This document shows, piece after piece, positions 24,726 through 34,736 of a stretch of DNA of 64,000 nucleotides. Under the pieces are notes generated by a model that was given only the letters and a program-made list of their open reading frames with translations, was not told the DNA's origin and made no database searches. Within the stretch, counting starts at the first letter, position 1. The number at the start of each line of letters is the position of its first letter. Location: positions 1,054,001 to 1,118,000 of the forward strand of contig NZ_JAPEMB010000001.1 in assembly GCF_026343125.1 (NCBI RefSeq), in the 5' to 3' direction. Made by a program: the position numbers and the translations under genes. This stretch comes from Streptomyces sp. NBC_00094 (GTDB taxonomy: Bacteria > Actinomycetota > Actinomycetes > Streptomycetales > Streptomycetaceae).

Positions 24726-26306
24726 TTACGGCTTCGGCGCGGCGTGCGGGGCGCACGTCTGGTCCGTGGCGTCCAGCTGCCCGGTCAGCAGGTAGGCCTC
24801 GACCTTCGTGTTGAGGCACGGGTTGACCAGGTTGGTGATGCCGTGCGAGCCGGCGTCCTTCTCCGTGATCAGGCGCGAGCCCTTGAAGCGCTTGTGCAGC
24901 TCGACCGCGCCGGCGTACGGCGTGGCGGCGTCGCGCTCGGACTGGGTGATGAGCACCGGCGGCAGGCCCTTGCCGGTCTTCACCTGGGTCGGGCGCTGGC
25001 GCGGGGCGGACCAGGTGGCGCAGGGCAGGTTCATCCACGCGTTGGCCCAGGTCATGAACGGGTACTGCTCGTGGAGGCGGGTGTTGTCCCGGTCCCACTT
25101 CTTCCAGCTCGTCGGCCAGGGGGCGTCCGCGCACTCGACCGCGGTGTAGACGGCGTTGCCGTTCTCCGAGGCGGCGTTGCCGACGGTGTCGGTGGGGTCG
25201 GAGGCGGCCGACTCGATCAGCGGCTGCGGGTCACCCGCGGCGTAGGCGCTCCAGGCCTCCGCGACCGGGGCCCACATGGAGTCGTAGTACGGGGCGTTCT
25301 GGAAGAAGCCGATGAGCTCGGCCGGGCCGACCTTGCCGCCGAGGGGCTCCTTCTTGGCGGCGGCGCGCAGGGTCTCCCACTGCTGCCGGACCTCCTCGTA
25401 GGTGTCGCCGAGGTGGTAGGCGGCGTCGTTCTGGGCGACCCAGGTCATCCAGTCCTTGAGGCGGCCCTCGAAGGCGATGTCCTGGTCGAGGTTGACCTCG
25501 TACCAGATCTTGCGCGTCGACGGGTTCACGACGCTGTCGAGGACCATGCGGCGGACGTGGGTCGGGAAGAGCGTGCCGTAGACCGCGCCGAGGTAGGTGC
25601 CGTAGGAGACGCCGACGAAGTTGAGCTTCTTCTCGCCGAGGGCGGCCCGGACGACGTCGAGGTCACGCGCGGTGTTGGGCGTGTTCATGAAGGGCAGCAT
25701 GTCGCCGCTCTTCTCGGCGCAGCCCTCGGCGTACTCGGCGGCGAGCTTGCGCTGGGCGAGCTTGTCGGCCTCGGTGTCGGGGACCGGGTCGGCCTTGGGT
25801 CCCTTGACGAACTCGGCCGGGTCGACGCAGGAGATGGGGGCGGACTTGCCGACGCCGCGGGGGTCGAAGCCCACGAAGTCGTAGGCCTTGGCGGTGTTCG
25901 CCCAGATCGCGTTCTTGGTGGTGACGCGGCGCGGGAAGCGGAGGCCGGAGCCGCCGGGGCCGCCCGGGTTGTAGAGCAGGGCGCCCTGGCGCTCGGCGGG
26001 GGTGCCGGTGGCCTTGATGCGGTCGACCGCGATCTTGATCTTCTTGCCGTCGGGCTTGGCGTAGTCGACCGGGACGGTGACCCAGCCGCACTGGATCGGC
26101 TTCTCCAGGCCCCACTCGGCAGCACAGTCCTGCCAGTCGATGCCCGTCTGGGCGGCCCGCGCGGCGGCGACGGCGACACCGATGGCCTCCGCGTCGCGCA
26201 GGTGGCGGTCGCTGTCCGCGTTCGCCGCCGGGGCGGTGAGCGCGCCCACGACGAGCGTGCCCGCTATCAGAGTGCCTGCCGAGCCGAGCACTGCCGTACG
26301 TCGCAC
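24726..26306 (-). CDS. Secreted tripeptidyl aminopeptidase-like alpha/beta hydrolase (S33)
   Basis: 526 residues with a signal peptide (MRRTAVLGSAGTLIAG followed by APAANA). The Tap/SlpD-E hallmarks are present: LYNPGGPGGSG oxyanion loop, FVGFDPRGVGKS, the Ser nucleophile in GVSYGTYLGAVYG, the Asp in SERDAATPYAG and the His in AGSHGITN. A C-terminal TAP-like lid with CATW and terminal QTCAPH probably contains a disulfide. It cleaves N-terminal tripeptides outside the cell. The gene has its own upstream gap of about 170 bp before ureD. Confidence 0.92.
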   Translation of the reverse strand: MRRTAVLGSAGTLIAGTLVVGALTAPAANADSDRHLRDAEAIGVAVAAARAAQTGIDWQDCAAEWGLEKPIQCGWVTVPVDYAKPDGKKIKIAVDRIKATGTPAERQGALLYNPGGPGGSGLRFPRRVTTKNAIWANTAKAYDFVGFDPRGVGKSAPISCVDPAEFVKGPKADPVPDTEADKLAQRKLAAEYAEGCAEKSGDMLPFMNTPNTARDLDVVRAALGEKKLNFVGVSYGTYLGAVYGTLFPTHVRRMVLDSVVNPSTRKIWYEVNLDQDIAFEGRLKDWMTWVAQNDAAYHLGDTYEEVRQQWETLRAAAKKEPLGGKVGPAELIGFFQNAPYYDSMWAPVAEAWSAYAAGDPQPLIESAASDPTDTVGNAASENGNAVYTAVECADAPWPTSWKKWDRDNTRLHEQYPFMTWANAWMNLPCATWSAPRQRPTQVKTGKGLPPVLITQSERDAATPYAGAVELHKRFKGSRLITEKDAGSHGITNLVNPCLNTKVEAYLLTGQLDATDQTCAPHAAPKP

Positions 26307-26476
26307 GTGTTCTCCCCCTGGATGGGCGCCGCCCCCGTGGCGGCGCCGGTGTGTTGGGTTGTCCGGGGGATCCTTTCGTCCCTGGGGCTCACGAGGTAAG
26401 GGCGTACATGCGTTTCTTTACCGAACCAATAACCGGAGAGGGGTGTACCGCTGAGCGGTGACCTCCCGGACCCGCG

Positions 26477-27216
26477 TCACCGCGGGGCGAGTTCGGCCAG
26501 AGCCGCGTCGAGCAGCCGGCGCAGCGCGAGGGCGTCGGGGGCGACGGCGGTGACGAGGGCGGCGGGGCCGGCGAGCGGGGCGATGACGGCCCCTTCGCCG
26601 AGAAGTCGGGATTCCACCGGTTTGTCAGTGAAGTCGGGGTCGACGACGAGGAGTTGTCCGGTGGCCCGGTGGCCGCCGAGGACCGCGCCGCCGTCCCAGC
26701 CGTCGGGGGCGCCCGGTCCGTACGCCAGCTCCTGGTCGAGCAGGGGGCGCCCGGCGCGGCGGACGGTGAGGCGGGTGGCGAGGGTGCCGGGCGGTTCGCC
26801 GTGCCGGCCCAGGATCTGTTCCTCACGGAGGACGAGCCGTGCCGTGGCGGCGAGTTCGACGGTGGTGCGCATCCGCAGGTCCGATCCGTGCGCGGAGACG
26901 AGCTGTTCGGGGAGCCAGCGGAGCGCGCCCCCCTCCCCCACGGTGATCCGGACGTCGTACGTGGCGGGTTCCGGGCTCCGGCCCGGCAGGGCGATCGTGG
27001 CGGCGGCGGCGTCGACCAGGAGCCGGGCCCCGTCCCGTACCTCGGTCTCGATCGCGAGCCGGTCACCGCCGAGCGGGGCGCTCATCGCCCCGACGACGGT
27101 GACCCGGGTCCAGCCGCCGGTGGCCCTGGTACGGCGCAGGGCGAGAGGGCCGTCGCTCTCCAGGAGCGGCAGCCCGCCGTCGGCCGCGGCGGCGATCCGT
27201 GCGGTGGCGCGCAGAC

Positions 27217-27220
<4 letters not shown>
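26477..27220 (-). CDS. ureD: Urease accessory protein UreD
   Basis: 247 residues, last gene of the urease operon. It is a UreD/UreH-type scaffold: [16 protein letters not shown], a central [16 protein letters not shown] and [13 protein letters not shown]. It holds apo-urease with UreF and UreG during nickel insertion. The start is a GTG that overlaps the ureG stop (GTGA), so the genes are coupled. The length is near the actinobacterial norm. Confidence 0.93.
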
Positions 27221-27912
<692 letters not shown>

Positions 27913-27972
27913 GGGGCGGCTCCCGTGGGTCGTGGGTGGGATGAGCTGGCGTCCCGGTGTCCGGGCGGCGTT

Positions 27973-28635
27973 TCAGGAGGCGAAGAGGCGGACGGGCCAG
28001 TTCGCGTGCTGTTCGGCGGTGAGGTCGAGCAGGGGCGCGGAGGCGGCCGGGAGGGCGTCGACGCCCTGCCGTGCGGCGGCCGCCGCGCGCTGGGCGACCC
28101 GGTCCATCTCGGGCGCGAGGCGGGCGAGGACGGCGGTCGCCCGGTAGGGGTCGAGGCCGAGGAGACGGACGACCGCGGTGGCGGGGCCGCCGACCGTCTC
28201 GTACGCGACGCAGTGGGCGGCGTCCTCGGGGCCGAGTCCGGCGGCCCGGGCCGTGGCGCCGAGGACGACGGGCTGGTGGGCGCCGCGCGGGAAGGCGGCC
28301 GCGAGGGCGTCGAGTTCGGGGCTCGGCCAGGTGGCGCGGGCGGCCCGCATCAGCTGGCGGCCGAGCCTGCGGGCGGCGGTGCGCAGGGCGGGTGAGGGCG
28401 TACGGGCGTCGGCGGCGGCGTCGAGGTCGTACGGGTCGAGTCCGTGGGCGGCGGCCGCGGCCAGAGCTGCCGAGGTGAGGCCGGTGGTGTGGAGTCGGCC
28501 GCGGCAGAAGGCCTCCAGATCGTCGGCGTCCTTGATCCGGCCGGCCTTGACCGCCGCCTCGGCGCCGCCGGAGTGGGCGTGCCCGCCGGCGGGGAAGCGC
28601 CCGTCGGCGAGCACGAGAAGTGCGGAGCGTGTCAT
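27973..28635 (-). CDS. ureF: Urease accessory protein UreF
   Basis: 220 residues. It opens ALLVLADGRFPAGGHAHSGG, the standard UreF start, and has the helical body with LGRQLMRAARATWP. It acts as a checkpoint in the UreD-F-G activation complex. It begins 10 nt after ureC, and ureG follows 60 nt later. Confidence 0.93.
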   Translation of the reverse strand: MTRSALLVLADGRFPAGGHAHSGGAEAAVKAGRIKDADDLEAFCRGRLHTTGLTSAALAAAAAHGLDPYDLDAAADARTPSPALRTAARRLGRQLMRAARATWPSPELDALAAAFPRGAHQPVVLGATARAAGLGPEDAAHCVAYETVGGPATAVVRLLGLDPYRATAVLARLAPEMDRVAQRAAAAARQGVDALPAASAPLLDLTAEQHANWPVRLFAS

Positions 28636-28645
28636 CGCCGGGCCC

Positions 28646-30367
28646 TCAGAAGAGGAAGTAACGCTGGGCCATGGGCAGTTCGACCGCGGGCGCGGGCTCG
28701 ACCGTCTCGCCGTCGATGGTCACCGAGAAGGTGTCGGCGTCGACCTCGACCCGGGGCAGGGCGTCGTTCTCCCGCATGTCGGCCTTGGTGACCCGCCGGG
28801 TGTCCCCGATGGCGGTGAACTCCTTGTGGACGCCGAGCCTTCGGGGTAGGTCGTCCTCGATCGCCGCCCTGGACACGAAGTTGACGGAGCCGGCGGCGGC
28901 CGCCTTGCCGAGGGCGCCGAACATCGGGCGGGGCATGACGGGTTGCGGGGTGGGGATGGAGGCGTTGGCGTCGCCCATCTGCGCGTACGCGATCTGACCG
29001 CCCTTGACGACGGTGAGCGGCTTCACGCCGAAGAAAGCGGGGTCCCAGAGCACGAGGTCGGCCAGCTTGCCGGTCTCGACCGAGCCGATCAGGTGGTCCA
29101 TGCCCTGGGCGACGGCCGGGTTGATCGTGTACTTGGCGACGTAGCGGCGGGCCCGGTGGTTGTCGGCGCGGCCGTCGCCGGGAAGGGCGCCGCGCCGCTT
29201 CTTCATGACGTGGGCGGTCTGCCAGGTCCGCATGATCACCTCGCCGACGCGGCCCATGGCCTGGGCGTCGGAGGAGATGATCGAGATGGCGCCCAGGTCG
29301 TGGAGGACGTCCTCGGCGGCGATCGTGGAGGGCCGGATGCGGGACTCCGCGAAGGCGAGGTCCTCGGGCACGGCCGGGTTGAGGTGGTGGCAGACCATCA
29401 GCATGTCGAGGTGTTCCTCGATGGTGTTGACGGTGTGTGGGCGGGTCGGGTTGGTCGAACTGGGCAGGATGTACGGCTCGGAGACGACCGTGATGATGTC
29501 GGGGGCGTGCCCGCCGCCGGCGCCCTCCGTGTGGTACGCGTGGACGGTCCGCCCCGCGATGGCGGCGAGGGTGTCGCCGACGAAGCCCGCCTCGTTCAAG
29601 GTGTCGGTGTGGAGGGCGAGTTGGGCGCCCGTCTCCTCACAGACGCCGAGGCAGGCGTCGATGACGGCGGGGGTCGCGCCCCAGTCCTCGTGGATCTTGA
29701 ACCCGAGGGCGCCGCCCCGGAGCTGGGAGTACATGGCCTCCCGCGACATGGTGTTGCCCTTGCCGAGCAGACCGATGTTGACGGGAAAGGTGTCCAGGGC
29801 CTCGAACATCCGGGCCAGATGCCAGGGGCCGGGCGTGATGGTGGTCGCCTTGGTGCCCTCGGCCGGTCCGGTGCCGCCGCCCACGAGCGTGGTGACGCCG
29901 GTGGCGAGCGCCTGCTCGACGACGGTCGGGGAGATGAAGTGGACATGGGCGTCGACGGCGCCGGCGGTGACGATCTTGCCGTTGCCGACGATCACCTCGG
30001 TCTCGGGGCCGATCACGAGGTCGGGGTGGACGCCGTCCATGGTGTCGGGGTTGCCGGCCTTGCCGATGCCGGTGATCCGGCCGTCACGGATGCCGATGTC
30101 GGCCTTGACGACGCCCCAGTGGTCGAGGATCACGGCTCCGGTGATCACGGTGTCGGGGGCGCCCTCGGCGCGGGTGGTGCGGGCCTGCCCCATGGACTCG
30201 CGGACGACCTTGCCGCCGCCGAACACGGCCTCCTCGCCGGCTCGGCCGGGCCCGCCGCAGCGGTCCTCCTCGATCTCGACGAGGAGGTCGGTGTCGGCGA
30301 GCCGGATGCGGTCGCCGGTGGTGGGGCCGAACAGATCGGCGTAGACGGCGCGGTGCAGGTCAGGCAC
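28646..30367 (-). CDS. ureC: Urease alpha subunit UreC
   Basis: 573 residues from the GTG at 30367, which has GGAGG at good spacing; a longer in-frame start would overlap more of ureB. The active site is complete: HVHFISPT for the first two His, the carbamylated Lys in [30 protein letters not shown], the flap [12 protein letters not shown] and the Asp in SSDAQAMGR. It hydrolyses urea to ammonia and carbamate with two nickel ions. Its start overlaps the ureB stop by 8 nt. Confidence 0.97.
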   Translation of the reverse strand: MPDLHRAVYADLFGPTTGDRIRLADTDLLVEIEEDRCGGPGRAGEEAVFGGGKVVRESMGQARTTRAEGAPDTVITGAVILDHWGVVKADIGIRDGRITGIGKAGNPDTMDGVHPDLVIGPETEVIVGNGKIVTAGAVDAHVHFISPTVVEQALATGVTTLVGGGTGPAEGTKATTITPGPWHLARMFEALDTFPVNIGLLGKGNTMSREAMYSQLRGGALGFKIHEDWGATPAVIDACLGVCEETGAQLALHTDTLNEAGFVGDTLAAIAGRTVHAYHTEGAGGGHAPDIITVVSEPYILPSSTNPTRPHTVNTIEEHLDMLMVCHHLNPAVPEDLAFAESRIRPSTIAAEDVLHDLGAISIISSDAQAMGRVGEVIMRTWQTAHVMKKRRGALPGDGRADNHRARRYVAKYTINPAVAQGMDHLIGSVETGKLADLVLWDPAFFGVKPLTVVKGGQIAYAQMGDANASIPTPQPVMPRPMFGALGKAAAAGSVNFVSRAAIEDDLPRRLGVHKEFTAIGDTRRVTKADMRENDALPRVEVDADTFSVTIDGETVEPAPAVELPMAQRYFLF

Positions 30368-30734
30368 GAGGGCCTCCGTTCGGGCCGGTGACCCCGGCTT
30401 CGGCATCGGCATCGGCATCGGCTGTCTCGTCCAGCGGGCCGGCGGTCTCGCCGCGCAGCCCCGGGACGATCCGGCGGCCGGCGATCGGGACGAGTTCGAC
30501 CTCGACGGGGATGCCGGGTTCGAAGCGGACGGCGGTTCCGGCGGCGATGTGGAGGCGGTGCCCGCGCGCGGCGGCGCGGTCGAACTCCAGGCCGGGGTTG
30601 ACCTCGGCGAAGTGGTAGTGGGAGCCGACCTGCACGGGGCGGTCGGCGGCGTTGAGAACGGTCACGCGGGTGACGGGGCGCCCCTCGTTGAGGGTCACGG
30701 GGTCCTCCGCGTACAGGATCTCTCCGGGGATCAT
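30360..30734 (-). CDS. ureB: Urease beta subunit UreB
   Basis: 124 residues with a typical UreB core: [35 protein letters not shown], and [11 protein letters not shown]. The last 25 residues, rich in Asp/Ala and then Gly/Pro, are longer than usual and come from a short repetitive GATGCC stretch. Confidence 0.95.
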   Translation of the reverse strand: MIPGEILYAEDPVTLNEGRPVTRVTVLNAADRPVQVGSHYHFAEVNPGLEFDRAAARGHRLHIAAGTAVRFEPGIPVEVELVPIAGRRIVPGLRGETAGPLDETADADADAEAGVTGPNGGPRA

Positions 30735-30747
30735 CGGCGCGCCCCGC

Positions 30748-31050
<303 letters not shown>

Positions 31051-31101
31051 TCTTCCACCTCACAGTCGTCGACCGGGACGGCACCCGGACAGCTGCGGAC
31101 C

Positions 31102-31431
31102 CTACCCAGCGTCAACGCCGTGTTGAGCTGCGGAGAAGCGGTACGCGGCCGGACATTGCACGTTAGGGCGGAAGTTTTTCCGGCTCGTTAACTCCGGCTT
31201 TGCGTTTCCATGATCATCCGATCGCCGGGAGCTGCCGGGCACTCGCCAGGAGGCGCCGGGGTCGCGGTGATGGGCGGCGATGCCGAAGCGGCGTTGTCGG
31301 CCCGCGGCGAAGTCGATCGGGCGCAGCGCGGAGACCGGGCCGACCGCCCGCTCACCGCCGTATACGACGCGGTCGACCAGGTCGGCGAGCCACGGCACGA
31401 TGCGGACGCTCTCCTGCGACATGGAGACCAC
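31102..31431 (-). CDS. Hypothetical small protein upstream of urease
   Basis: 109 residues from the GTG at 31431, or 106 from the ATG at 31422. The first 70 codons, beginning VRIVPWLADLVDRVVYGGER, have the strong GC third-position bias of a real streptomycete gene; the last 35 lose it. AGGCGG sits at the start. I recognise no domain. It may be a real short gene whose original stop has been lost, or a remnant. Being co-directional with ureA it could be transcribed with urease. Confidence 0.42.
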   Translation of the reverse strand: MVSMSQESVRIVPWLADLVDRVVYGGERAVGPVSALRPIDFAAGRQRRFGIAAHHRDPGASWRVPGSSRRSDDHGNAKPELTSRKNFRPNVQCPAAYRFSAAQHGVDAG

Positions 31432-31449
31432 CCGCCTCGGCCAGGCCGC

Positions 31450-32009
31450 CTCGATCGAAGATCAGTCCATCCAGAGATACGCATACCTATGGGGCGTTGC
31501 GTGCGGCTCAGGCGCTGGTGGGACGGGTCGAGGCGCCCCGCGAGGCCCTGACGCTCATGCATATACGGGGCGAGAACGAGGTGCGCGCGGGCACATTGGC
31601 GTGCGCCTCAAGGGTGTTGGACGGGGAGCACCGGACGGACCGGTTCACCGCCCCCCGGAGTCGGGCGAGTTGACATTCACGCGTGTCGTGTCGAGGGCCG
31701 GTCGGCCGACACGCGTCGCAGAATCCCTCCCCCGTTCGGCGTAGTCGACGAGTCGACACAGGAAGCGGGCGAGTTGCGCAACAGGTGTACGCATTTGGCG
31801 GAATCGAACGTTCCATCGCTGGTACGCGGCTCGTAGGCCAAACCTCCAAAGATCACAAAGGCTTCTTGTCCACCCGAATGGATCAGTCGTGAGGAGCCTC
31901 ACATATCGCCGTTTCAGCTCGGTTTTCACCCATGTCGTGGGTCAAGATCCGTGACGACGACAAGCCCCCGCCGCCGCGGCGGGGCGGTCCGGGCGGACGC
32001 CGAGTCCTG
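31450..32009. other. Long intergenic region with several inverted repeats, no supported gene
   Basis: About 560 bp with lower GC and no frame showing Streptomyces codon bias. It holds ACGCGTGTCG/CGACACGCGT (31679-31688 and 31707-31716, 18-nt loop), GTGAGG-AG-CCTCAC (31889-31902), ACCCA-TGTCG-TGGGT (31928-31942) and CCCCGCC/GGCGGGG (31966-31972 and 31978-31984). The right part must contain the promoter of the riboswitch-controlled NlpC/P60 gene. Confidence 0.6.
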
Positions 32010-32190
32010 CCGCTGTCCCGGACGTCTGGTCGACAGGAGTGGATCGGCAGGAGTGGAGGACCCAATCAGTACGGGACGTTCGCGCTGTTTTCGCAGCGGG
32101 GCCGTTCCTTGGGGTGAAGCCGCAGCCGCGGCCGGGCATCTTCGCCTGCCCGAACCCGACAGGTCATCCTTCTCAGGCGGCTGACGAAGG
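32010..32190 (+). promoter_or_regulatory. c-di-AMP riboswitch (ydaO-yuaA)
   Basis: The conserved blocks of the ydaO motif occur in order: GAGTGGAGGACCCAA (32051-32065), CCTTGGGGTGAAG (32107-32119), GCCCGAACCCGACAGG (32148-32163), and CTCAGGCGGCTGACGAAGGG (32172-32191). These align with the B. subtilis ydaO blocks as I recall them. The 3' part ends 7 nt before the NlpC/P60 ATG and contains GAAGGG, the only plausible ribosome site, so translational control is possible as well as termination. Exact 5' and 3' ends are not defined. Confidence 0.85.
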
Positions 32191-32197
32191 GTTGCGC

Positions 32198-32674
32198 ATG
32201 ACCGCGCAGATGCATGTCCCGTCCCTGCTGTCCCGGGCCGGAGCCGTCTCGGCTCTCACCCTCGCCGCCGTCGGCGGCACGTTGTTCGCACCAGGTGCGG
32301 CACCGGAGGCCCAGGCGGCGACGGCCTACGCGAACAAGGCATTGAACGTCGCCGCCGCCAAGAAGGGATCGCCTTACCGGTACGGAGCCACCGGACCGAC
32401 ACGGTTCGACTGCTCCGGCCTGACGCTCTACGCGTACAAGAAGGCGGGCAAGTCGCTGCCCCGCACAGCGCAGCAGCAGTACAACAAGACCCGGCACATC
32501 TCCGCCTCCAGCCGGCAGAAGGGGGACCTGGTCTTCTTCCACTCGGGCGGACGTGTCTACCACGTCGGCATCTACGCCGGCAGCGGCAAGATCTGGCACT
32601 CGCCCAAGACGGGCTCGTGGGTGAAGCTCGACAGAATCTGGTCGTCGAAGGTCTACTACGGCCGCGTCCGGTGA
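32198..32674 (+). CDS. Secreted NlpC/P60 cell-wall endopeptidase
   Basis: 158 residues from the ATG at 32198. A signal peptide (SRAGAVSALTLAAVGG to AQAA) is followed by an NlpC/P60 domain: catalytic Cys in RFDCSGLTLYAYKKAG, His in VYHVGIYAGSGK and a third polar residue in WHSPKTGSW. It should cut peptidoglycan stem peptides outside the cell. There is no LysM or coiled coil, so it is a minimal enzyme. Control by the c-di-AMP riboswitch just upstream is the known pattern for streptomycete cell-wall lytic enzymes. Confidence 0.93.
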   Translation: MTAQMHVPSLLSRAGAVSALTLAAVGGTLFAPGAAPEAQAATAYANKALNVAAAKKGSPYRYGATGPTRFDCSGLTLYAYKKAGKSLPRTAQQQYNKTRHISASSRQKGDLVFFHSGGRVYHVGIYAGSGKIWHSPKTGSWVKLDRIWSSKVYYGRVR

Positions 32675-32707
32675 CGGACCCCGGGCGCTGACCCCTGGTG
32701 AGTGAAG

Positions 32708-32729
32708 GGTGCGGTGGCGCCGCCGCACC
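32708..32729. terminator. Convergent terminator
   Basis: GGTGCGG (32708-32714) and CCGCACC (32723-32729), with partial further pairing inside, between the NlpC/P60 and HATPase_c genes. Confidence 0.6.
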
Positions 32730-32781
32730 TCTCACGGCCGGGACAGGCCCCCAAGCGCATCACAGCCCTCCGCGACACGCT

Positions 32782-33240
32782 TCAGAGGAGCTGCACGCCG
32801 GCCGAGCCGGCCCGGACGACGGCGGCCGTCCACGGGATCGTGATCCAGACCGTCTTGCCGCCCTCCTCGGTCGGGGTGACCGAGAGACGGCCGCCGGCCT
32901 CCGCCGCCAGGACCCGGATGATGACCATGCCGCGGCCGTTGTCCTGCTGGACCGCCGCCGGGAGACGGCGGGGCCAGCGGGGATGGCTGTCGGTCACACC
33001 GATGTGCAGCCGTTCCTCCCGCTCCAGCCGGAGGTCGACCGTGAAGGTCGGCGACTGCCCGAAGGTGTGCTGGACGGCGTTGGTGGCCAGCTCCGAGACG
33101 ATCAGCCGAATGGAGTCCGCGGTCTCCGCGGCTCCGTCGAGCCCCCAATCGCCCAGGACGTCCGCGACGTACCTCCGTGCCGTGGGAACCGAGGCGGGAT
33201 CGCTCGGCAGAGTGACGGATGCTTCCAGATGGTCTGCCAT
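32782..33240 (-). CDS. HATPase_c anti-sigma-like ATP-binding protein
   Basis: 152 residues from the ATG at 33240. This is a histidine-kinase-like ATPase domain of the anti-sigma-factor (SpoIIAB/RsbW) type: SELATNAVQHTFG is the N-box, DNGRGMVII the G1 box, and a C-terminal GGKTVWITIPW. There are many such orphan proteins in Streptomyces; partners are unknown and no anti-anti-sigma or sigma gene is adjacent. It lies between the NlpC/P60 gene and bioF. Confidence 0.88.
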   Translation of the reverse strand: MADHLEASVTLPSDPASVPTARRYVADVLGDWGLDGAAETADSIRLIVSELATNAVQHTFGQSPTFTVDLRLEREERLHIGVTDSHPRWPRRLPAAVQQDNGRGMVIIRVLAAEAGGRLSVTPTEEGGKTVWITIPWTAAVVRAGSAGVQLL

Positions 33241-33411
33241 GGCGACGCTGTCCCTTTCCCACCGGGGACGCCGCCCCGGTTTGCGCTTCGCGTCAGAGTG
33301 CCACCGATCGTGCCGCCCCGGGTGGCGTTCCACCACGATATGTGCGCATCTATCGCCCGAAGCGGTGAACTCTGCTGCCCGGAAACGCTCTTGGGCACCC
33401 TGGCCGACGGG

Positions 33412-34593
33412 TCAGACGGCGTCGGGCGCCGTCCGCAGGATCGTCTCCACCGCCCGCGCGACCTCGGCGTCCGTCAGGTCGGCGCGGGCCGTGAGACGCA
33501 GCCGCGAGATGCCGTCCGGGACGGACGGCGGCCTGAAGCAGCCGACCGCCAGGCCCTGTTCGCGGCAGTCGGCGGCCCAGCGCAGCGCCGCCTCCGGCGA
33601 GGGGGCGCGCACCGACACGACGGCCGCGTCCGGCCGGGCGGCCGTCAGTCCGGCCGCCGTGAGCAGCTCGTACAGGGTGGTGGCGACCGTGCGCGCCCGC
33701 CCGGCGAGCTCCGGTTCGGCGGCGATCAGCCGCAGGCTCGCGAGCGCGCCGCCCGCGGCGGCCGGTGCGAGACCGGTGTCGAAGATGAAGGTGCGCGCCG
33801 CGTTCACCAGGTGCTCGACGACTCGGGCGGGGCCGAGGACGGCGCCGCCCTGGCTGCCCAGGGACTTGGAGAGGGTGAGGGTCGCGACGACGTCCTCGTC
33901 GCCCGCGAGACCGGCCTCGTGCAGGGCGCCCCGGCCGCCGTCGCCGAGGACGCCGAAGCCGTGGGCGTCGTCGACGACGAGACCCGCGCCGTGGGCGCGG
34001 CAGGCCTCGGCGAGCTCCGGCAGCGGCGCCTTGTCCCCGTCGACGGAGAAGACGGAGTCGCTGACGACGAGGGCCCGCCGCTCCGGACGCGCCTCAAGGG
34101 TCTTGCGTACGGACTCGGGGTCGGTGTGCGGGACCACGGCCGTCTCGGCGCGCGCGAGCCGACAGCCGTCCACGATGGACGCGTGGTTGGAGGCGTCCGA
34201 GACGATCAGCGAGTCCCGGCCGCCGAGCGCGGTGAGCACGGCGAGGTTGGCGGTGTAGCCGGAGGAGAAGACGAGGGCCGCCTCGAATCCGCAGAACTCG
34301 GCGAGTTCGCGTTCGAGCCGGGTGTGCAGCCGGGTCGTCCCGGTGACGAGCCGCGAGCCGGTGGAGCCGGCGCCCCAGCGCCGGGCCGCCTCGGCCGCCG
34401 CCTCGGTGACCGCCGGGCGCCGGGTCAGGCCGAGGTAGTCGTTGCTCGCCAGGTCGAGGAGGTCCGATTCGGCGGCCCTGGGCCGCAGCGTACGGACGAG
34501 GCCGGCAGCCGCCCGGCGGCGCGCCTCGGCGTCGGTCCAGTCGAACGCGGTCCGGCGCGGGCCCTCGGCCCGGGCGTCGTCGGCCTGTGGCAT
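33412..34593 (-). CDS. bioF: 8-amino-7-oxononanoate synthase
   Basis: 393 residues from the ATG at 34593, with AAGGAT upstream. An alpha-oxoamine synthase: [35 protein letters not shown], the [13 protein letters not shown]-ring stack and the Schiff-base Lys in [12 protein letters not shown] (about 241). It condenses pimeloyl thioester with alanine. It is divergent from bioB-A-D with a 143-bp shared control region. Confidence 0.95.
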   Translation of the reverse strand: MPQADDARAEGPRRTAFDWTDAEARRRAAAGLVRTLRPRAAESDLLDLASNDYLGLTRRPAVTEAAAEAARRWGAGSTGSRLVTGTTRLHTRLERELAEFCGFEAALVFSSGYTANLAVLTALGGRDSLIVSDASNHASIVDGCRLARAETAVVPHTDPESVRKTLEARPERRALVVSDSVFSVDGDKAPLPELAEACRAHGAGLVVDDAHGFGVLGDGGRGALHEAGLAGDEDVVATLTLSKSLGSQGGAVLGPARVVEHLVNAARTFIFDTGLAPAAAGGALASLRLIAAEPELAGRARTVATTLYELLTAAGLTAARPDAAVVSVRAPSPEAALRWAADCREQGLAVGCFRPPSVPDGISRLRLTARADLTDAEVARAVETILRTAPDAV

Positions 34594-34640
34594 GCGGCGA
34601 TCCTTTTGTAGGCAGCGCACAGACCTTAACCGGAGCGTGC

Positions 34641-34672
34641 CGAGGTCGGGATGTGGTCATCCACACACCTCG
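34641..34672. promoter_or_regulatory. Candidate biotin-operon operator
   Basis: TGTGG (34652-34656), TCAT, CCACA (34661-34665), nested inside CGAGGT (34641-34646) and ACCTCG (34667-34672), in the bioF-bioB divergent region. The outer arms are offset by 4 nt from the inner axis. No BirA-type regulator is encoded nearby. Confidence 0.45.
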
Positions 34673-34736
34673 TTCGGCGGCGTTTGTTCGGTTCCTCCTT
34701 GGCCCGGGGGTGGGCGGTAGGCAAGGATCAGCGCTT

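Noticed and set aside
31200..31673. Plus-strand ORF opposite the hypothetical upstream of ureA
   Set aside because: Arg-rich composition and no codon bias; looks like a shadow.
31795..31830. tRNA T-arm-like GGCGGAATCGAACG
   Set aside because: No matching acceptor, D or anticodon arms could be built on either strand.
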